This document shows, in pieces, positions 8,398 through 16,671 of a DNA stretch of 64,000 bases. A program made the translations under genes and the position numbers. How positions within the stretch are numbered: position 1 is the first letter of the stretch; the number at the start of each line of letters is the position of its first letter. Below the pieces are notes generated by a model that worked only from the letters and a program-made list of their open reading frames with translations, searched no databases and was not told where the DNA came from. Source of the stretch: Halobacillus litoralis (GTDB lineage: Bacteria; Bacillota; Bacilli; Bacillales; Halobacillaceae); assembly GCF_020524025.1 (NCBI RefSeq), contig NZ_JAIVKN010000005.1:1-64000 (forward strand), in the 5' to 3' direction.

Positions 8398-9252
8398 ATG
8401 AGAATTGAAGACTATCAGCTGCTTCTTGATCTAAATGATTGCAAAACGATTCGGTCCACAGCCAAGAAGATTCTCATTTCGCAGCCTGCGTTAACCCAGC
8501 GTTTGAAATACATAGAAGATTATTTGGAAGGAATTATTTTTTTGCGGACTCCGAAGAAGTTGGTGCTGACGCCTTTTGGAGAACTTGTTGTAAGTCATGC
8601 CAAACAAGTCGTAGAAAAGGAGGCAGAGCTGCGCAACCGTCTGTCTACAGCTAAAGGAAAAGTAGCAGGGACGCTTTTCATTGGTGCTTCTTCTTTATAC
8701 AGTCAACATTTTCTTCCACAAATCCTTCAATCATTTACAAAAAAGTATCCAGAAGTCACGATTGATCTTGTAACAGGTGTTAGTGAAGAGATACGTCAGT
8801 CAGCTTCTTCGTTTCATGTATGTATCGTAAGGGGAGATCCGCTGAAGGACTATTCATCGATTCATCTTCTGGATGATCCTCTTTATTTGTTTGATTACAC
8901 TTCACTAACATTTCCGTCAGATCGCCCTTTTATAGAATTTAAGAGTGACCCGGATTTTCAAAGGTTGATAGAGTCATGGGTGAGCGTTCATAAGGCCATT
9001 CCTTTTAAACGTTCTATCAGGGTAGACCATTTTGAAACGGCTAAACAGATGATGAAACATGGGCTGGGGATGACCGTTCTGCCTGCGAGCATTAGTGAAG
9101 AAGAAAGGGATCTGTATCCAAATGTTCCTTTAACGTTACATGGGGAGCCTGTAGTTCGAGAGGCCTGGGCGTGTATGAAGAGGGAAGTTGCAGAACTTCC
9201 TCAAGTGGCAGCTTTTGTTTCACACCTGAAAGAGATCAAAGGGAAGTTATGA
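8398..9252 (+). CDS. LysR family regulator, divergent from the MFS exporter
   Basis: The protein has 284 residues. The HTH lies at residues 15-45 (ISQPALTQRLKYIEDYLEG) and the substrate-binding domain begins GTLFIGASSLYSQHFLPQIL. The ATG at 8398 has AGGGGG 8 bases upstream; a TTG seven codons earlier is less likely. Divergence and a shared LysR box imply control of the MFS gene. The ligand is unknown. Confidence 0.8.
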   Translation: MRIEDYQLLLDLNDCKTIRSTAKKILISQPALTQRLKYIEDYLEGIIFLRTPKKLVLTPFGELVVSHAKQVVEKEAELRNRLSTAKGKVAGTLFIGASSLYSQHFLPQILQSFTKKYPEVTIDLVTGVSEEIRQSASSFHVCIVRGDPLKDYSSIHLLDDPLYLFDYTSLTFPSDRPFIEFKSDPDFQRLIESWVSVHKAIPFKRSIRVDHFETAKQMMKHGLGMTVLPASISEEERDLYPNVPLTLHGEPVVREAWACMKREVAELPQVAAFVSHLKEIKGKL

Positions 9253-9517
9253 AGACAGGCTCATAGAATCCCTAAGGAAGAATTGCTGATCATTGAAACA
9301 TGAAATTCTCAGAGATTATTACATAATCGGGAGTGATTCTATCAATGTTATGGAATCATTGTTATTAGAGATACCAAAAAAAATAAAAAACACAGAGCAA
9401 AACTCCATGTTCTTACATGAAATTCAGGTACGGGTATATAGGTGTTCACTTGCGCAATGAACGCTATTCATTTTATTATAAAAGTATTCATTCCAATTCA
9501 AAAGGGGATTGATAACC

Positions 9518-10318
9518 TTGAATGAACTGTCATTTGCGAGATTAGAAGAAATCCAGCAAAATGAATTTATTAAAGCGGCGATTGATCGAGTTGGTGCGGG
9601 GGTCGTCATAACAGATCCAGAACAAGAAGATAATCCTATGATATACTGCAATAAAGGTTTTCAGGATATGACCGGCTACTCCCCTGAAGAAATTCTCGGA
9701 AGGAACTGCCGTTTTTTACAAGGGGAAGATACAAGTCCTAAACAAGTAGAGCGGATCAGAAAGGGTCTGGAACAACAGGAGCCGACGCAGGTAGAAATTA
9801 AAAACTACCGTAAAGATGGTTCAATGTTCTGGAATGAACTGCAAATATTCCCTGTCTATATCTCCCACATGGACCAAACCTATTTTGTAGGGGTTCAAAA
9901 GGATGTCACTTATCGACGTGAACAGGAAGAGTTGATCGGTCATTATTTGTCAGAAGTGAAGCGTCTCTCTACACCAATTGTCCCGGTAGGAGATAACATT
10001 TCTGTCCTTCCTCTTGTAGGAACAATTGATGATGAACGCCTTCAGCAGATGCTTGAAGCGGTCAGCCATCATGTGAAAGAAACAAAAGAGGACTACCTGA
10101 TTATGGATATGTCAGCTGTCCACTCTTATAATGAGGCCGTACATATGGGGATTTATCAAATGAATCAGCTGCTGAACCTGATGGGAACGACGCTCGTAAT
10201 TACCGGAATCAAGCCGACGTTTGCTATTCAAAGTGCTCCCTATGCGGATTTTAGTGAACTTTCATTGCAAACCTACGCTTCTGTCAAACAAGCACTCCAA
10301 ACGCTTCAAAGAAAATAA
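9518..10318 (+). CDS. ytvA: YtvA-type LOV-STAS blue-light receptor
   Basis: The protein has 266 residues; B. subtilis YtvA has 261. The N-terminal LOV (PAS) domain contains the flavin-binding signature GRNCRFLQG, with the photoactive Cys at about residue 64, followed by EPTQVEIKNYRKDGSMFWNE. A linker helix leads to a C-terminal STAS domain starting near 147 (STPIVPVGDNISVLPLVG). YtvA senses blue light through FMN and feeds the sigma-B stressosome. The start is a TTG: AAGGGGA at 9502-9507 is too near the TTG at 9509, so the TTG at 9518 is chosen. Gap 9253-9508 upstream holds only weak promoter-like sequence. Confidence 0.93.
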   Translation: MNELSFARLEEIQQNEFIKAAIDRVGAGVVITDPEQEDNPMIYCNKGFQDMTGYSPEEILGRNCRFLQGEDTSPKQVERIRKGLEQQEPTQVEIKNYRKDGSMFWNELQIFPVYISHMDQTYFVGVQKDVTYRREQEELIGHYLSEVKRLSTPIVPVGDNISVLPLVGTIDDERLQQMLEAVSHHVKETKEDYLIMDMSAVHSYNEAVHMGIYQMNQLLNLMGTTLVITGIKPTFAIQSAPYADFSELSLQTYASVKQALQTLQRK

Positions 10319-10404
10319 GTATCAATAAATCCGGCCTGGTAAAAAATTAGCTTTTGCTTTAAATCGTTCTACACCGTCTCTCTTTAATCAACACCTTATA
10401 CGTC

Positions 10405-10482
10405 TGAGGACACATGGAAGGGAGTGAGGAGGCTCGACACATCGCTCGTGGAAAGCGGGTCTTTCCCGAGGCACTCCCTCAT
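10405..10482. repeat. Extragenic hairpin-forming repeat element
   Basis: The gap 10319-10661 contains GGGAGTGAGGAGGCTCG at 10420-10436, then GAAAGCGGG, then CCCGAGGCACTCCCTC. The outer arms GGGAGTG and CACTCCC pair, and so do CTCG and CGAG. I recall closely similar sequences, with the GGAAAGCG core, as dispersed non-coding repeats in Bacillaceae genomes. Only one copy is seen here, so repeat status rests on that memory. Confidence 0.5.
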
Positions 10483-10600
10483 TTCAACAAACGTAACGTC
10501 CCATCCAAATGAATATGTCTCAGCTTCTAGTCTTCCATAAAAGGGGACTTATAACGGAACAATTAAAAAATCAACATCAGACTTTACCAGAGCCAAAATA

Positions 10601-10640
10601 ATAGAAAGAACCCCTTATCATAAATAAGGGGTTCTTTCTA
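10601..10640. terminator. Bidirectional terminator between ytvA and SDR genes
   Basis: A perfect 18-bp inverted repeat (ATAGAAAGAACCCCTTAT and its complement) with a 4-base loop, between convergent genes. Confidence 0.85.
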
Positions 10641-10661
10641 TTTGAGAAATACTCTGATTAC

Positions 10662-11432
10662 TTAAGAGTCACTGTTTCTGCTTCGATCTGCATAAGGGTA
10701 AATTGGCCTTCTAAGGTTAAATTCATAGGATTGACCGTCTACAATTCCGACGACTTGATCACTATCGTAAAGGTCCATCATAAAATCAGCCATTTCTTTA
10801 GCTGTATGATATTGCGGGACTGATTCATTATAACTAAAACTTTCTACATCCAATGATCGTTCCGCAAATTCTGTTTCTGTAGCGGCTGGTGCCAGGACTT
10901 TAGCTTTCAATTGAGCTCCTTTTGATTGAAGCTCCTGAGCGAGCCCCTCAGTAAAGGCACTGACGAAGAATTTTGTTGCACAATAAGTGACAGCATCTGC
11001 AACGACCGTGTAACCTCCTCCAGAGGAAACATTTATCAGTTGAGCTCCCTCGACATCCGAATAATCACGTACGTAAAGCGTAGAAAGAATAGTAAGCGCT
11101 TCGTTGTTTAAACGCAGCATGCTCTCAATTTTTTTCAGATTTTGATCTCCAACAGAGTCAAAGTTTCCGAAACCTGCGTTGTTAATCCATGTTTCAATAG
11201 AGTATTCCTTCAAACTTTCGTATAGATCGTAAACTTCATGGTTAATAGATAAGTCTGCCAGGTGAATCTCTACATTCACCTCGTCATTGATTTTGTGGAT
11301 CTCTTCTTTCAGCTTCTTCAGTTTCTCTTCTCTTCGAGCGGTAAGAATTAAATTTTTCCCTTTCGATGCAAAAGCCAGTGCTGTTTCATAACCAATGCCT
11401 GAGCTTGCTCCTGTAATAACTGTATACTTCAT
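10662..11432 (-). CDS. Short-chain dehydrogenase/reductase
   Basis: The protein has 256 residues with a classical SDR fold. The NAD(P)-binding motif TGASSGIGYETA is at residues 6-17 and NNAGFG near 85. The catalytic Ser lies in INVSSGGG, and Tyr and Lys in YCATK near 149. AGGAGG precedes the ATG. It is monocistronic with a terminator after it. The cofactor-binding loop (TARREEKL) has two Arg and suggests NADPH. The substrate is unknown. Confidence 0.85.
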   Translation of the reverse strand: MKYTVITGASSGIGYETALAFASKGKNLILTARREEKLKKLKEEIHKINDEVNVEIHLADLSINHEVYDLYESLKEYSIETWINNAGFGNFDSVGDQNLKKIESMLRLNNEALTILSTLYVRDYSDVEGAQLINVSSGGGYTVVADAVTYCATKFFVSAFTEGLAQELQSKGAQLKAKVLAPAATETEFAERSLDVESFSYNESVPQYHTAKEMADFMMDLYDSDQVVGIVDGQSYEFNLRRPIYPYADRSRNSDS

Positions 11433-11722
11433 GTTTCTCCTCCTTGAATAAAGATAGTTGTATCTTACCCTCTATAGGTTTCTTTCACGCAGATGGATTG
11501 GTGGTTGAGGAAATCATTCGTATAAATATAGTCCTGCAGCTGCCATATTAAGTAGTAGTGCTTGAAGGAGTAAGCGAAGATAGACCTTAAGCATAAACTG
11601 GTCATAAGAGAAAGGAAGCATACATAGGAGTTATGTTTAGCGTATTGAAAATGCAAGGCATTGGCTTCATCCCGACTAGTCAGGTATGATTTATATATAA
11701 ATTGGAAGCAGGAGTGGTTCAG

Positions 11723-12883
11723 ATGACAGGTATGATTGAAAACTGGATCAAAAATGATCGACAAAAAAAGATGTTTGACAAGGCAGAGAGAATTTCAAAT
11801 GAAGCACGGAAGCATGTGCAAGAAACAGACCGTCAGGCCGCTTTCTCACATGAAACGTTGAAAGTCATCAAAGAGGAAGGGTACCCGTCTCTTGCTCTTC
11901 CTGTGGATGAAGGTGGAGCTGGTCTTTCTTTATATGAATTACTGCTTCTACAGGAGAAAGTTGCTGAAGGAGACGGTTCTACAGCTTTATCCATCGGCTG
12001 GCATATGGGGGTCATGATGGAGCTTTCTCAGGAACAGCTTTGGGAAGAGGCGGCATATAACAGGATTGTCAAAGAAGTGACCGGCCGACAAAAGGTGGTT
12101 AACCGGGCAGCTACAGAACCTGCGACAGGAAGTCCGACAAGAGGAGGCGTCCCGGAAACAACAGCAGTGAAACGTGAGAATCGCTATATTATCAATGGAA
12201 GAAAGTCATTCACTTCAATGGCAGAGCACCTGGATTATTACATCGTGTCTGCGTATATCGAGGATAAGGATACAGTCGGATGGTTCTTGATCGATCGTCA
12301 TCATCCGGGTCTTTCTGTTGAAAAGACATGGGACACTCTTGGCATGCGGGGAACAGGTAGTGACGATCTTGTTATGAAAGATGTAGAGCTTAATGAAGAG
12401 GACTTAGTGGAGCTAAAGGGAGAAGGGAAATCCCCTGCGAAGGGGTGGCTTCTTCATATCCCTGCTTGTTACTTGGGGATTGCTGTTGCAGCACGTAATG
12501 ATGCTATTGCCTTTGCGAAGGAATTTCAGCCTAACAGCCTTGATACACCCATTTCAGAAGTTCATCACATACAAGATAAGATTGGTGAGATGGAATGGAA
12601 GCTGATGCAGGCACATGAATTCCTTTACTCTGTTGCAAGAAGATGGGATGAGGAACCTGAAAATAGAGGGAAAATAGGGGCAGATCTTGGAGCTGTAAAG
12701 CTTGCTGTTACAAATACTGCCAACGAAGTGGTGGATCTTGCCATGCGCATTGCCGGAGGCCGCGGGTTATCTAAAAAATTTCCATTTGAAAAATATTACC
12801 GTGATGTACGTGCCGGTCTTCACAATCCACCAATGGATGATGCTGTAGTAAGCATGCTTGCGAAGAAAGCCTTGGAAGAGTAG
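11723..12883 (+). CDS. Acyl-CoA dehydrogenase family protein
   Basis: The protein has 386 residues with the three-domain ACAD layout: an N-terminal helical part, a middle beta domain (INGRKSFTSMAEHLDYYIV, then GMRGTGSDDLVMKDV) and a C-terminal helical domain ending AMRIAGGRGLSKKFPFEKYY. The W-D-T-L-G-M-R-G-T-G-S stretch is the usual flavin/substrate signature. A promoter TTGGCT-N18-TATGAT at 11661-11690 and AGGAG 8 bases before the ATG support the start. The usual catalytic Glu could not be placed with confidence, so a desulfurisation-type FMN member is also possible. Confidence 0.85.
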   Translation: MTGMIENWIKNDRQKKMFDKAERISNEARKHVQETDRQAAFSHETLKVIKEEGYPSLALPVDEGGAGLSLYELLLLQEKVAEGDGSTALSIGWHMGVMMELSQEQLWEEAAYNRIVKEVTGRQKVVNRAATEPATGSPTRGGVPETTAVKRENRYIINGRKSFTSMAEHLDYYIVSAYIEDKDTVGWFLIDRHHPGLSVEKTWDTLGMRGTGSDDLVMKDVELNEEDLVELKGEGKSPAKGWLLHIPACYLGIAVAARNDAIAFAKEFQPNSLDTPISEVHHIQDKIGEMEWKLMQAHEFLYSVARRWDEEPENRGKIGADLGAVKLAVTNTANEVVDLAMRIAGGRGLSKKFPFEKYYRDVRAGLHNPPMDDAVVSMLAKKALEE

Positions 12884-12890
12884 AAATAGC

Positions 12891-12938
12891 AAAAGCGCTC
12901 AGGGGCGGGTCACTTAATGACCGCCCCTGAGCGCTTTT
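12891..12938. terminator. Strong bidirectional terminator
   Basis: A stem of about 21 bp (AAAAGCGCTCAGGGGCGG and its complement, with one bulged G) between convergent genes, with A/T tracts on both sides. Confidence 0.88.
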
Positions 12939-12941
12939 GGT

Positions 12942-13466
12942 TTACTGGTCTGCCAGTAAGTCTGTAAATGCTTTCGCATAAGGAGGAAGATCTGGTGGAC
13001 GGCGGGCAGAAACAAGGTGTTCATCCTGAACAACTGCTTCGTCATACCATGTTGCACCTGCGTTGGTCATATCATCTTTAATACCTGGAGTACTTGTAAC
13101 TTTTCTTCCTTTTAATATATCGGCGGAAATAAGTACCCAGCCTGCATGACAAATTTGTCCAATTGGCTTGCGATGTTCATCCATATGGCGAACCATATTC
13201 AAAACTTTATCGTAACGGCGGAGCTTGTCTGGAGACCAACCTCCCGGAACAAGAATTCCATCGTAATCAGCAGGGTCAATGTCTTCAAAGGCATAGTCGG
13301 ACTTAGCTGGAACGCCATATTTGCCTGGATATTCAACACCTGCTTCTTCACCCACAAGGTGAACAGTGGCTCCTTCTTCCTGTAGTCGCAGGAGCGGGTA
13401 CCATAATTCAAGATCTTCGAAATCTTTGCTTACAAGCGCAATAATTTTTTTCTCACTTAAACGCAT
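12942..13466 (-). CDS. DJ-1/PfpI family protein
   Basis: The protein has 174 residues with a flavodoxin-like fold. The nucleophile elbow GQICHAGW has the conserved Cys followed by His, as in PfpI/YhbO/YfkM proteins, and an acidic residue near the N-terminus (FEDLELW) completes the site. Members act as stress proteins, described as glyoxalases or deglycases. AAGGAGG precedes the ATG. It lies 44 bases after a DoxX-like gene on the same strand, possibly co-transcribed. Confidence 0.88.
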   Translation of the reverse strand: MRLSEKKIIALVSKDFEDLELWYPLLRLQEEGATVHLVGEEAGVEYPGKYGVPAKSDYAFEDIDPADYDGILVPGGWSPDKLRRYDKVLNMVRHMDEHRKPIGQICHAGWVLISADILKGRKVTSTPGIKDDMTNAGATWYDEAVVQDEHLVSARRPPDLPPYAKAFTDLLADQ

Positions 13467-13510
13467 AAACTACCTCCTTTTCCTTGTACTATGTTCATTC
13501 TATCAAACGA

Positions 13511-13897
13511 TTATGTTGGTTTCGAATCTTTGGATACCACCAGTACCCACCAGATGAGCAAAGGCTGAAAAAGCGGGCGGATCCAAAGGGCTGTCTGGCT
13601 GGCTTCTTCACTCCAGGGAGCTGGGACCCCATTTATAGCTGCATAAATGTTCGCTGGCAGAACAATGACTAAAAAGGCAGCGGTCGCTATTCCAGCGGCT
13701 CTTCGTGTTTGAGGGAACAAAAGGAGTAAAGAAAGCAGCCATTCAGTAATCCCTGTGATATATACGATTTCCAACTTAAGCGGTACCCAGGCAGGAAGCA
13801 TACGTGCGAACCCATGATCATACAGGAAATGAGTGATTCCTGCGTAGAAGAAAGCGGCGGCAAAAAGAAAAAGACCTATTTTTCTAAGTATCTTCAA
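13511..13897 (-). CDS. DoxX-like membrane protein
   Basis: The protein has about 128 residues and four hydrophobic segments (starting near residues 8, 45, 70 and 105), the size and layout of the DoxX family. The frame opens with TTG at 13915, but GAAGGGATGG lies 9 bases before a second TTG at 13897, which is preferred. Members bind or assist membrane redox complexes, and the function here is not established. The DJ-1 gene follows on the same strand. Confidence 0.7.
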   Translation of the reverse strand: MKILRKIGLFLFAAAFFYAGITHFLYDHGFARMLPAWVPLKLEIVYITGITEWLLSLLLLFPQTRRAAGIATAAFLVIVLPANIYAAINGVPAPWSEEASQTALWIRPLFQPLLIWWVLVVSKDSKPT

Positions 13898-14071
13898 AAG
13901 ATCCCATCCCTTCAATATGTAATAAGGAAAATGAAACTTTTCCTTTAACTCGTACGTCTAATTAATCAACCCTGCCTATAGGAGATAATGGAGCAGGCAG
14001 GTATAATGAATGAGAGGTTCCGATCATCTGATGACCCAGGAACCAACCATGTTCATAAGGGGTGCGAGATT

Positions 14072-14974
14072 ATGAAAAAACGTTTCGGTTTATGGCTGAT
14101 GACTGCTGTCCTGATTATGGCGGCCTTCTTTCCGTCAAGCATTTTTGCTTCTACGGGTGATCAAGGCATTAATGAAAAACTAGGTGTTCCCATTGTTGTT
14201 TATGGAGCGGCTCTATCTGAATCTCAAAGGTCTAAGGTGACAGAGCTTCTAGAAGTTGATCAGCATGCTGAGGTAGATGAATTCTCCGTGAATGGTCAGG
14301 ATCTTGCCAATTATATCGGGGGCAACCCGAATTCGAATATGTACTCATCTGTAAAAATTGTTCATAAGGACAATGGATCCGGGTTGAGTGTTGATATTGT
14401 AACACCAGATAACATAACACAGGTTACAAAAGAAATGTACACAAATGCCTTACTGACAGCAGGTGTTGAAAATGCAGAGGTACTTGTTGCTTCTTCTGTG
14501 AAGGTCAGTGGACATTCGGCACTTACAGGAATTTATAAAGCCTATGATGCCAAAGGTGTAAAATTGGATGAAGAACGAATGAAAGTAGCCAGTGATGAAC
14601 TGGATATAGCTACAGATATTGCCGAAGAACAAGGCATCGACCGGGATAAAATCAGTGAGCTGTTAACTGAAATTAAAAAAGCCATTGCAGAACAGGACCC
14701 CGCCACTAAAGAAGAAGTGGAACAGATTGTCCAGGAGCAGCTGCAATCATTGAATATAGAATTAAGTGAAGAGGACCGCCAACGCTTGATTGACCTGTTT
14801 GAGCAGATGAGAAGCTTGAATATTAACTTCGATCAAGTACAAAACCAGTTAGAGGATCTAACTGGAAGTATACAGGACTTAATTAATGATGACGGATTTT
14901 GGAACAGTCTTCGTAATGCTGTGCAAAACTTCTTTAATTCACTTATTAATTTTATCAAATCCTTGTTTAATTAA
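14072..14974 (+). CDS. YpuA-like secreted protein (DUF1002)
   Basis: The protein has 300 residues and a clear Sec signal peptide (MKKRFGLWLMTAVLIMAAFF, cleavage after SIFA). The DUF1002 body has the family start KLGVPIVVYGAALSESQ and a DLANYIGG segment, followed by helical, glutamine-rich repeats with coiled-coil character. An upstream in-frame ATG (13988) adds 28 residues but lacks a ribosome site; AAGGGGTGCGAG precedes the ATG at 14072. The biochemical role of DUF1002 is unknown; B. subtilis ypuA responds to cell-envelope stress. Confidence 0.85.
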   Translation: MKKRFGLWLMTAVLIMAAFFPSSIFASTGDQGINEKLGVPIVVYGAALSESQRSKVTELLEVDQHAEVDEFSVNGQDLANYIGGNPNSNMYSSVKIVHKDNGSGLSVDIVTPDNITQVTKEMYTNALLTAGVENAEVLVASSVKVSGHSALTGIYKAYDAKGVKLDEERMKVASDELDIATDIAEEQGIDRDKISELLTEIKKAIAEQDPATKEEVEQIVQEQLQSLNIELSEEDRQRLIDLFEQMRSLNINFDQVQNQLEDLTGSIQDLINDDGFWNSLRNAVQNFFNSLINFIKSLFN

Positions 14975-15058
14975 CACGGATGAACGTCCACAGGTGAAAT
15001 ATCATTCAGTGTCCGTCTCAACCGGATTTAAACTGAATTTAAAAGCAGATTATATAAA

Positions 15059-15095
15059 AAAAGACCCTCACTCCAAGGCGGAGCGGGGGTCTTTC
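15059..15095 (-). terminator. Terminator of the Sco gene
   Basis: On the minus strand AAAGACCC-CCGCTCC and its partner GGAGTGAGGGTCTTT form a stem followed by seven T. Confidence 0.8.
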
Positions 15096-15677
15096 TCAGT
15101 CAGCGGCCACTGTTTTGGCGTCTTCTACGATCTGTTCAACAGGCACATTTGTGTCTCCTTTATATTTCTTCAAGACGGTGCCGTCTTTTCCGACTAAGTA
15201 AAAAGCAGATCCGTGAACGACCTGGTCGTTCCCTTCTGTTTTCTGCGCAGCTGTTTTAAAACTTTCTTTCGCAAAGCTGGCAATCTCCTCCTGTGTGTAT
15301 TCCGTTACAAAGGTCCAGTTGCTGTAATCAACACCATACTTATTGCCGAACTCTTTTAAAACATCTGGTTGATCCACAGTCGGGTCTACACTAAACGATA
15401 CAATTTCAACGTTCACACCTTCTTTATTCAACTTTTCTTGAATATTAACCATGTTTCTCGTCATAGGAGGACAAACCGTTGTACAACTCGTGAAAATGAA
15501 GTCAGCGAGCCATACCTCCCCTTCCAGATCGTCGGTTGAGAAAGGTTCCCCATCCTGGGTTGTTGCTTCAAAAGATTGTACTTCCCATCCTAAAGTATTT
15601 TCAAGTTCGTTGGATCCACAGGCTCCTAAAAAGATGGCCGTAGCTATGAACCCAATAATGAGCATATATCGTTTCAT
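15096..15677 (-). CDS. SCO1/SenC family copper chaperone, lipoprotein
   Basis: The protein has 193 residues. The signal peptide ends in the lipobox LGAC, so it is a membrane-anchored lipoprotein. The thioredoxin-like domain carries the copper motif FTSCTTVCPPM (C-x3-C) and the distant ligand His in VVHGSAF. This is the Sco/YpmQ family that loads the CuA site of cytochrome c oxidase. The start at 15677 has GGAAGGGGA upstream; the upstream ATG adds six residues. Its oxidase genes are not in the window. Confidence 0.93.
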   Translation of the reverse strand: MKRYMLIIGFIATAIFLGACGSNELENTLGWEVQSFEATTQDGEPFSTDDLEGEVWLADFIFTSCTTVCPPMTRNMVNIQEKLNKEGVNVEIVSFSVDPTVDQPDVLKEFGNKYGVDYSNWTFVTEYTQEEIASFAKESFKTAAQKTEGNDQVVHGSAFYLVGKDGTVLKKYKGDTNVPVEQIVEDAKTVAAD

Positions 15678-15855
15678 AAGCTTCCCCTTCCGCACTTTAT
15701 TCTATATGGACTAGTTTACTCGTCCTGAAAAGAAGGTGTCAATCTGTCCCGGGTTAATTCGGAATTTGGACATATTTAAAAAGAACGGGTACATAATTTA
15801 AATCAATGCAGGGGAGGATAAGGGTCCATGAATATCGAGTAGGGGATGACACGTC

Positions 15856-16620
15856 ATGCCATTTTTCACAGAACAAAAAGCAGGTAAGCAATTGTTTTAT
15901 GACGATCGCGGAAGTGGAGAGGCGATTCTTTTTATCCATCCTCCCGGCATGGGGAGGAAGGTATTTAAAATGCAGCACGATTTGGCAAGGAAATATCGTG
16001 TGATTTTTCCGGATTTGAGTGGAAACGGTGATTCAGATACGATTACTCAATCTCCGGATATCTCCTGGTATGCGCGTGAGGTTGTCCAACTGCTGGACCA
16101 CCTCCGGTTAGATCGTGTCATTATTGTCGGTTATTCCTGCGGAGGGATGGTCGCTCAAGAGTTTGCTTTAAATTATCCAGAACGGACAAAAGCTGTAATT
16201 CTGGCAGGGGGATTTCCAAAAGTAGATACGGGAGGATTGAGATTTGAGTTTTTAGCAGGTATGTACTGGTTGGAAAAAAGCCCCGAAACACTCGCCAAAC
16301 TACTCAGTCATTCTCATTTTAAAGACGCTGATATTAAGCGGGATTTAAATGAACATATGGCCAAATCAGATCCCCGTGTATGGTATTCTTTCTATAATCG
16401 AGCTCTTCATTATGACTGCAGCAGGCGGCTGGATCGCTTGAAAGCTCCGTTACTGCTTGTATACGGAAACAAAGAGTTTTGGATTAATGAACATGCCAAA
16501 TTTTATCGTCGTCATACTGATGCCAAAATGGTAGTAATTGAACATGCCTACCATCAGACTCCTGCGACTCATTATGACCGCTTTAATGAAGCAGCCGATG
16601 AATTTATCCAGAGTTTATAA
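15856..16620 (+). CDS. Alpha/beta hydrolase
   Basis: The protein has 254 residues. The oxyanion stretch is IHPPGMG, the nucleophile elbow GYSCGGM (Ser near residue 97), and the late His is in EHAYHQTP near 235. It belongs to the broad esterase/epoxide hydrolase group. AGGGGAT lies about 9 bases before the ATG. It is monocistronic with a terminator right after the stop. The substrate is unknown. Confidence 0.85.
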   Translation: MPFFTEQKAGKQLFYDDRGSGEAILFIHPPGMGRKVFKMQHDLARKYRVIFPDLSGNGDSDTITQSPDISWYAREVVQLLDHLRLDRVIIVGYSCGGMVAQEFALNYPERTKAVILAGGFPKVDTGGLRFEFLAGMYWLEKSPETLAKLLSHSHFKDADIKRDLNEHMAKSDPRVWYSFYNRALHYDCSRRLDRLKAPLLLVYGNKEFWINEHAKFYRRHTDAKMVVIEHAYHQTPATHYDRFNEAADEFIQSL

Positions 16621-16652
16621 AAACAGCAGAAGCTCCTCGGCCTCTGCTGTTT
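16621..16652. terminator. Terminator between hydrolase and anchored protein genes
   Basis: AAACAGCAGA-AGC pairs with GCC-TCTGCTGTTT and is followed by T5; it lies between convergent genes. Confidence 0.8.
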
Positions 16653-16671
16653 TTATTGTTGAAATTTTGCT

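Noticed and set aside
9409-9437. Possible sigma-B promoter for ytvA (GTTCTT ... GGGTAT)
   Set aside because: The spacer is 17 bases, too long for sigma-B (12-15), and the -35 is poor, so I did not list it.
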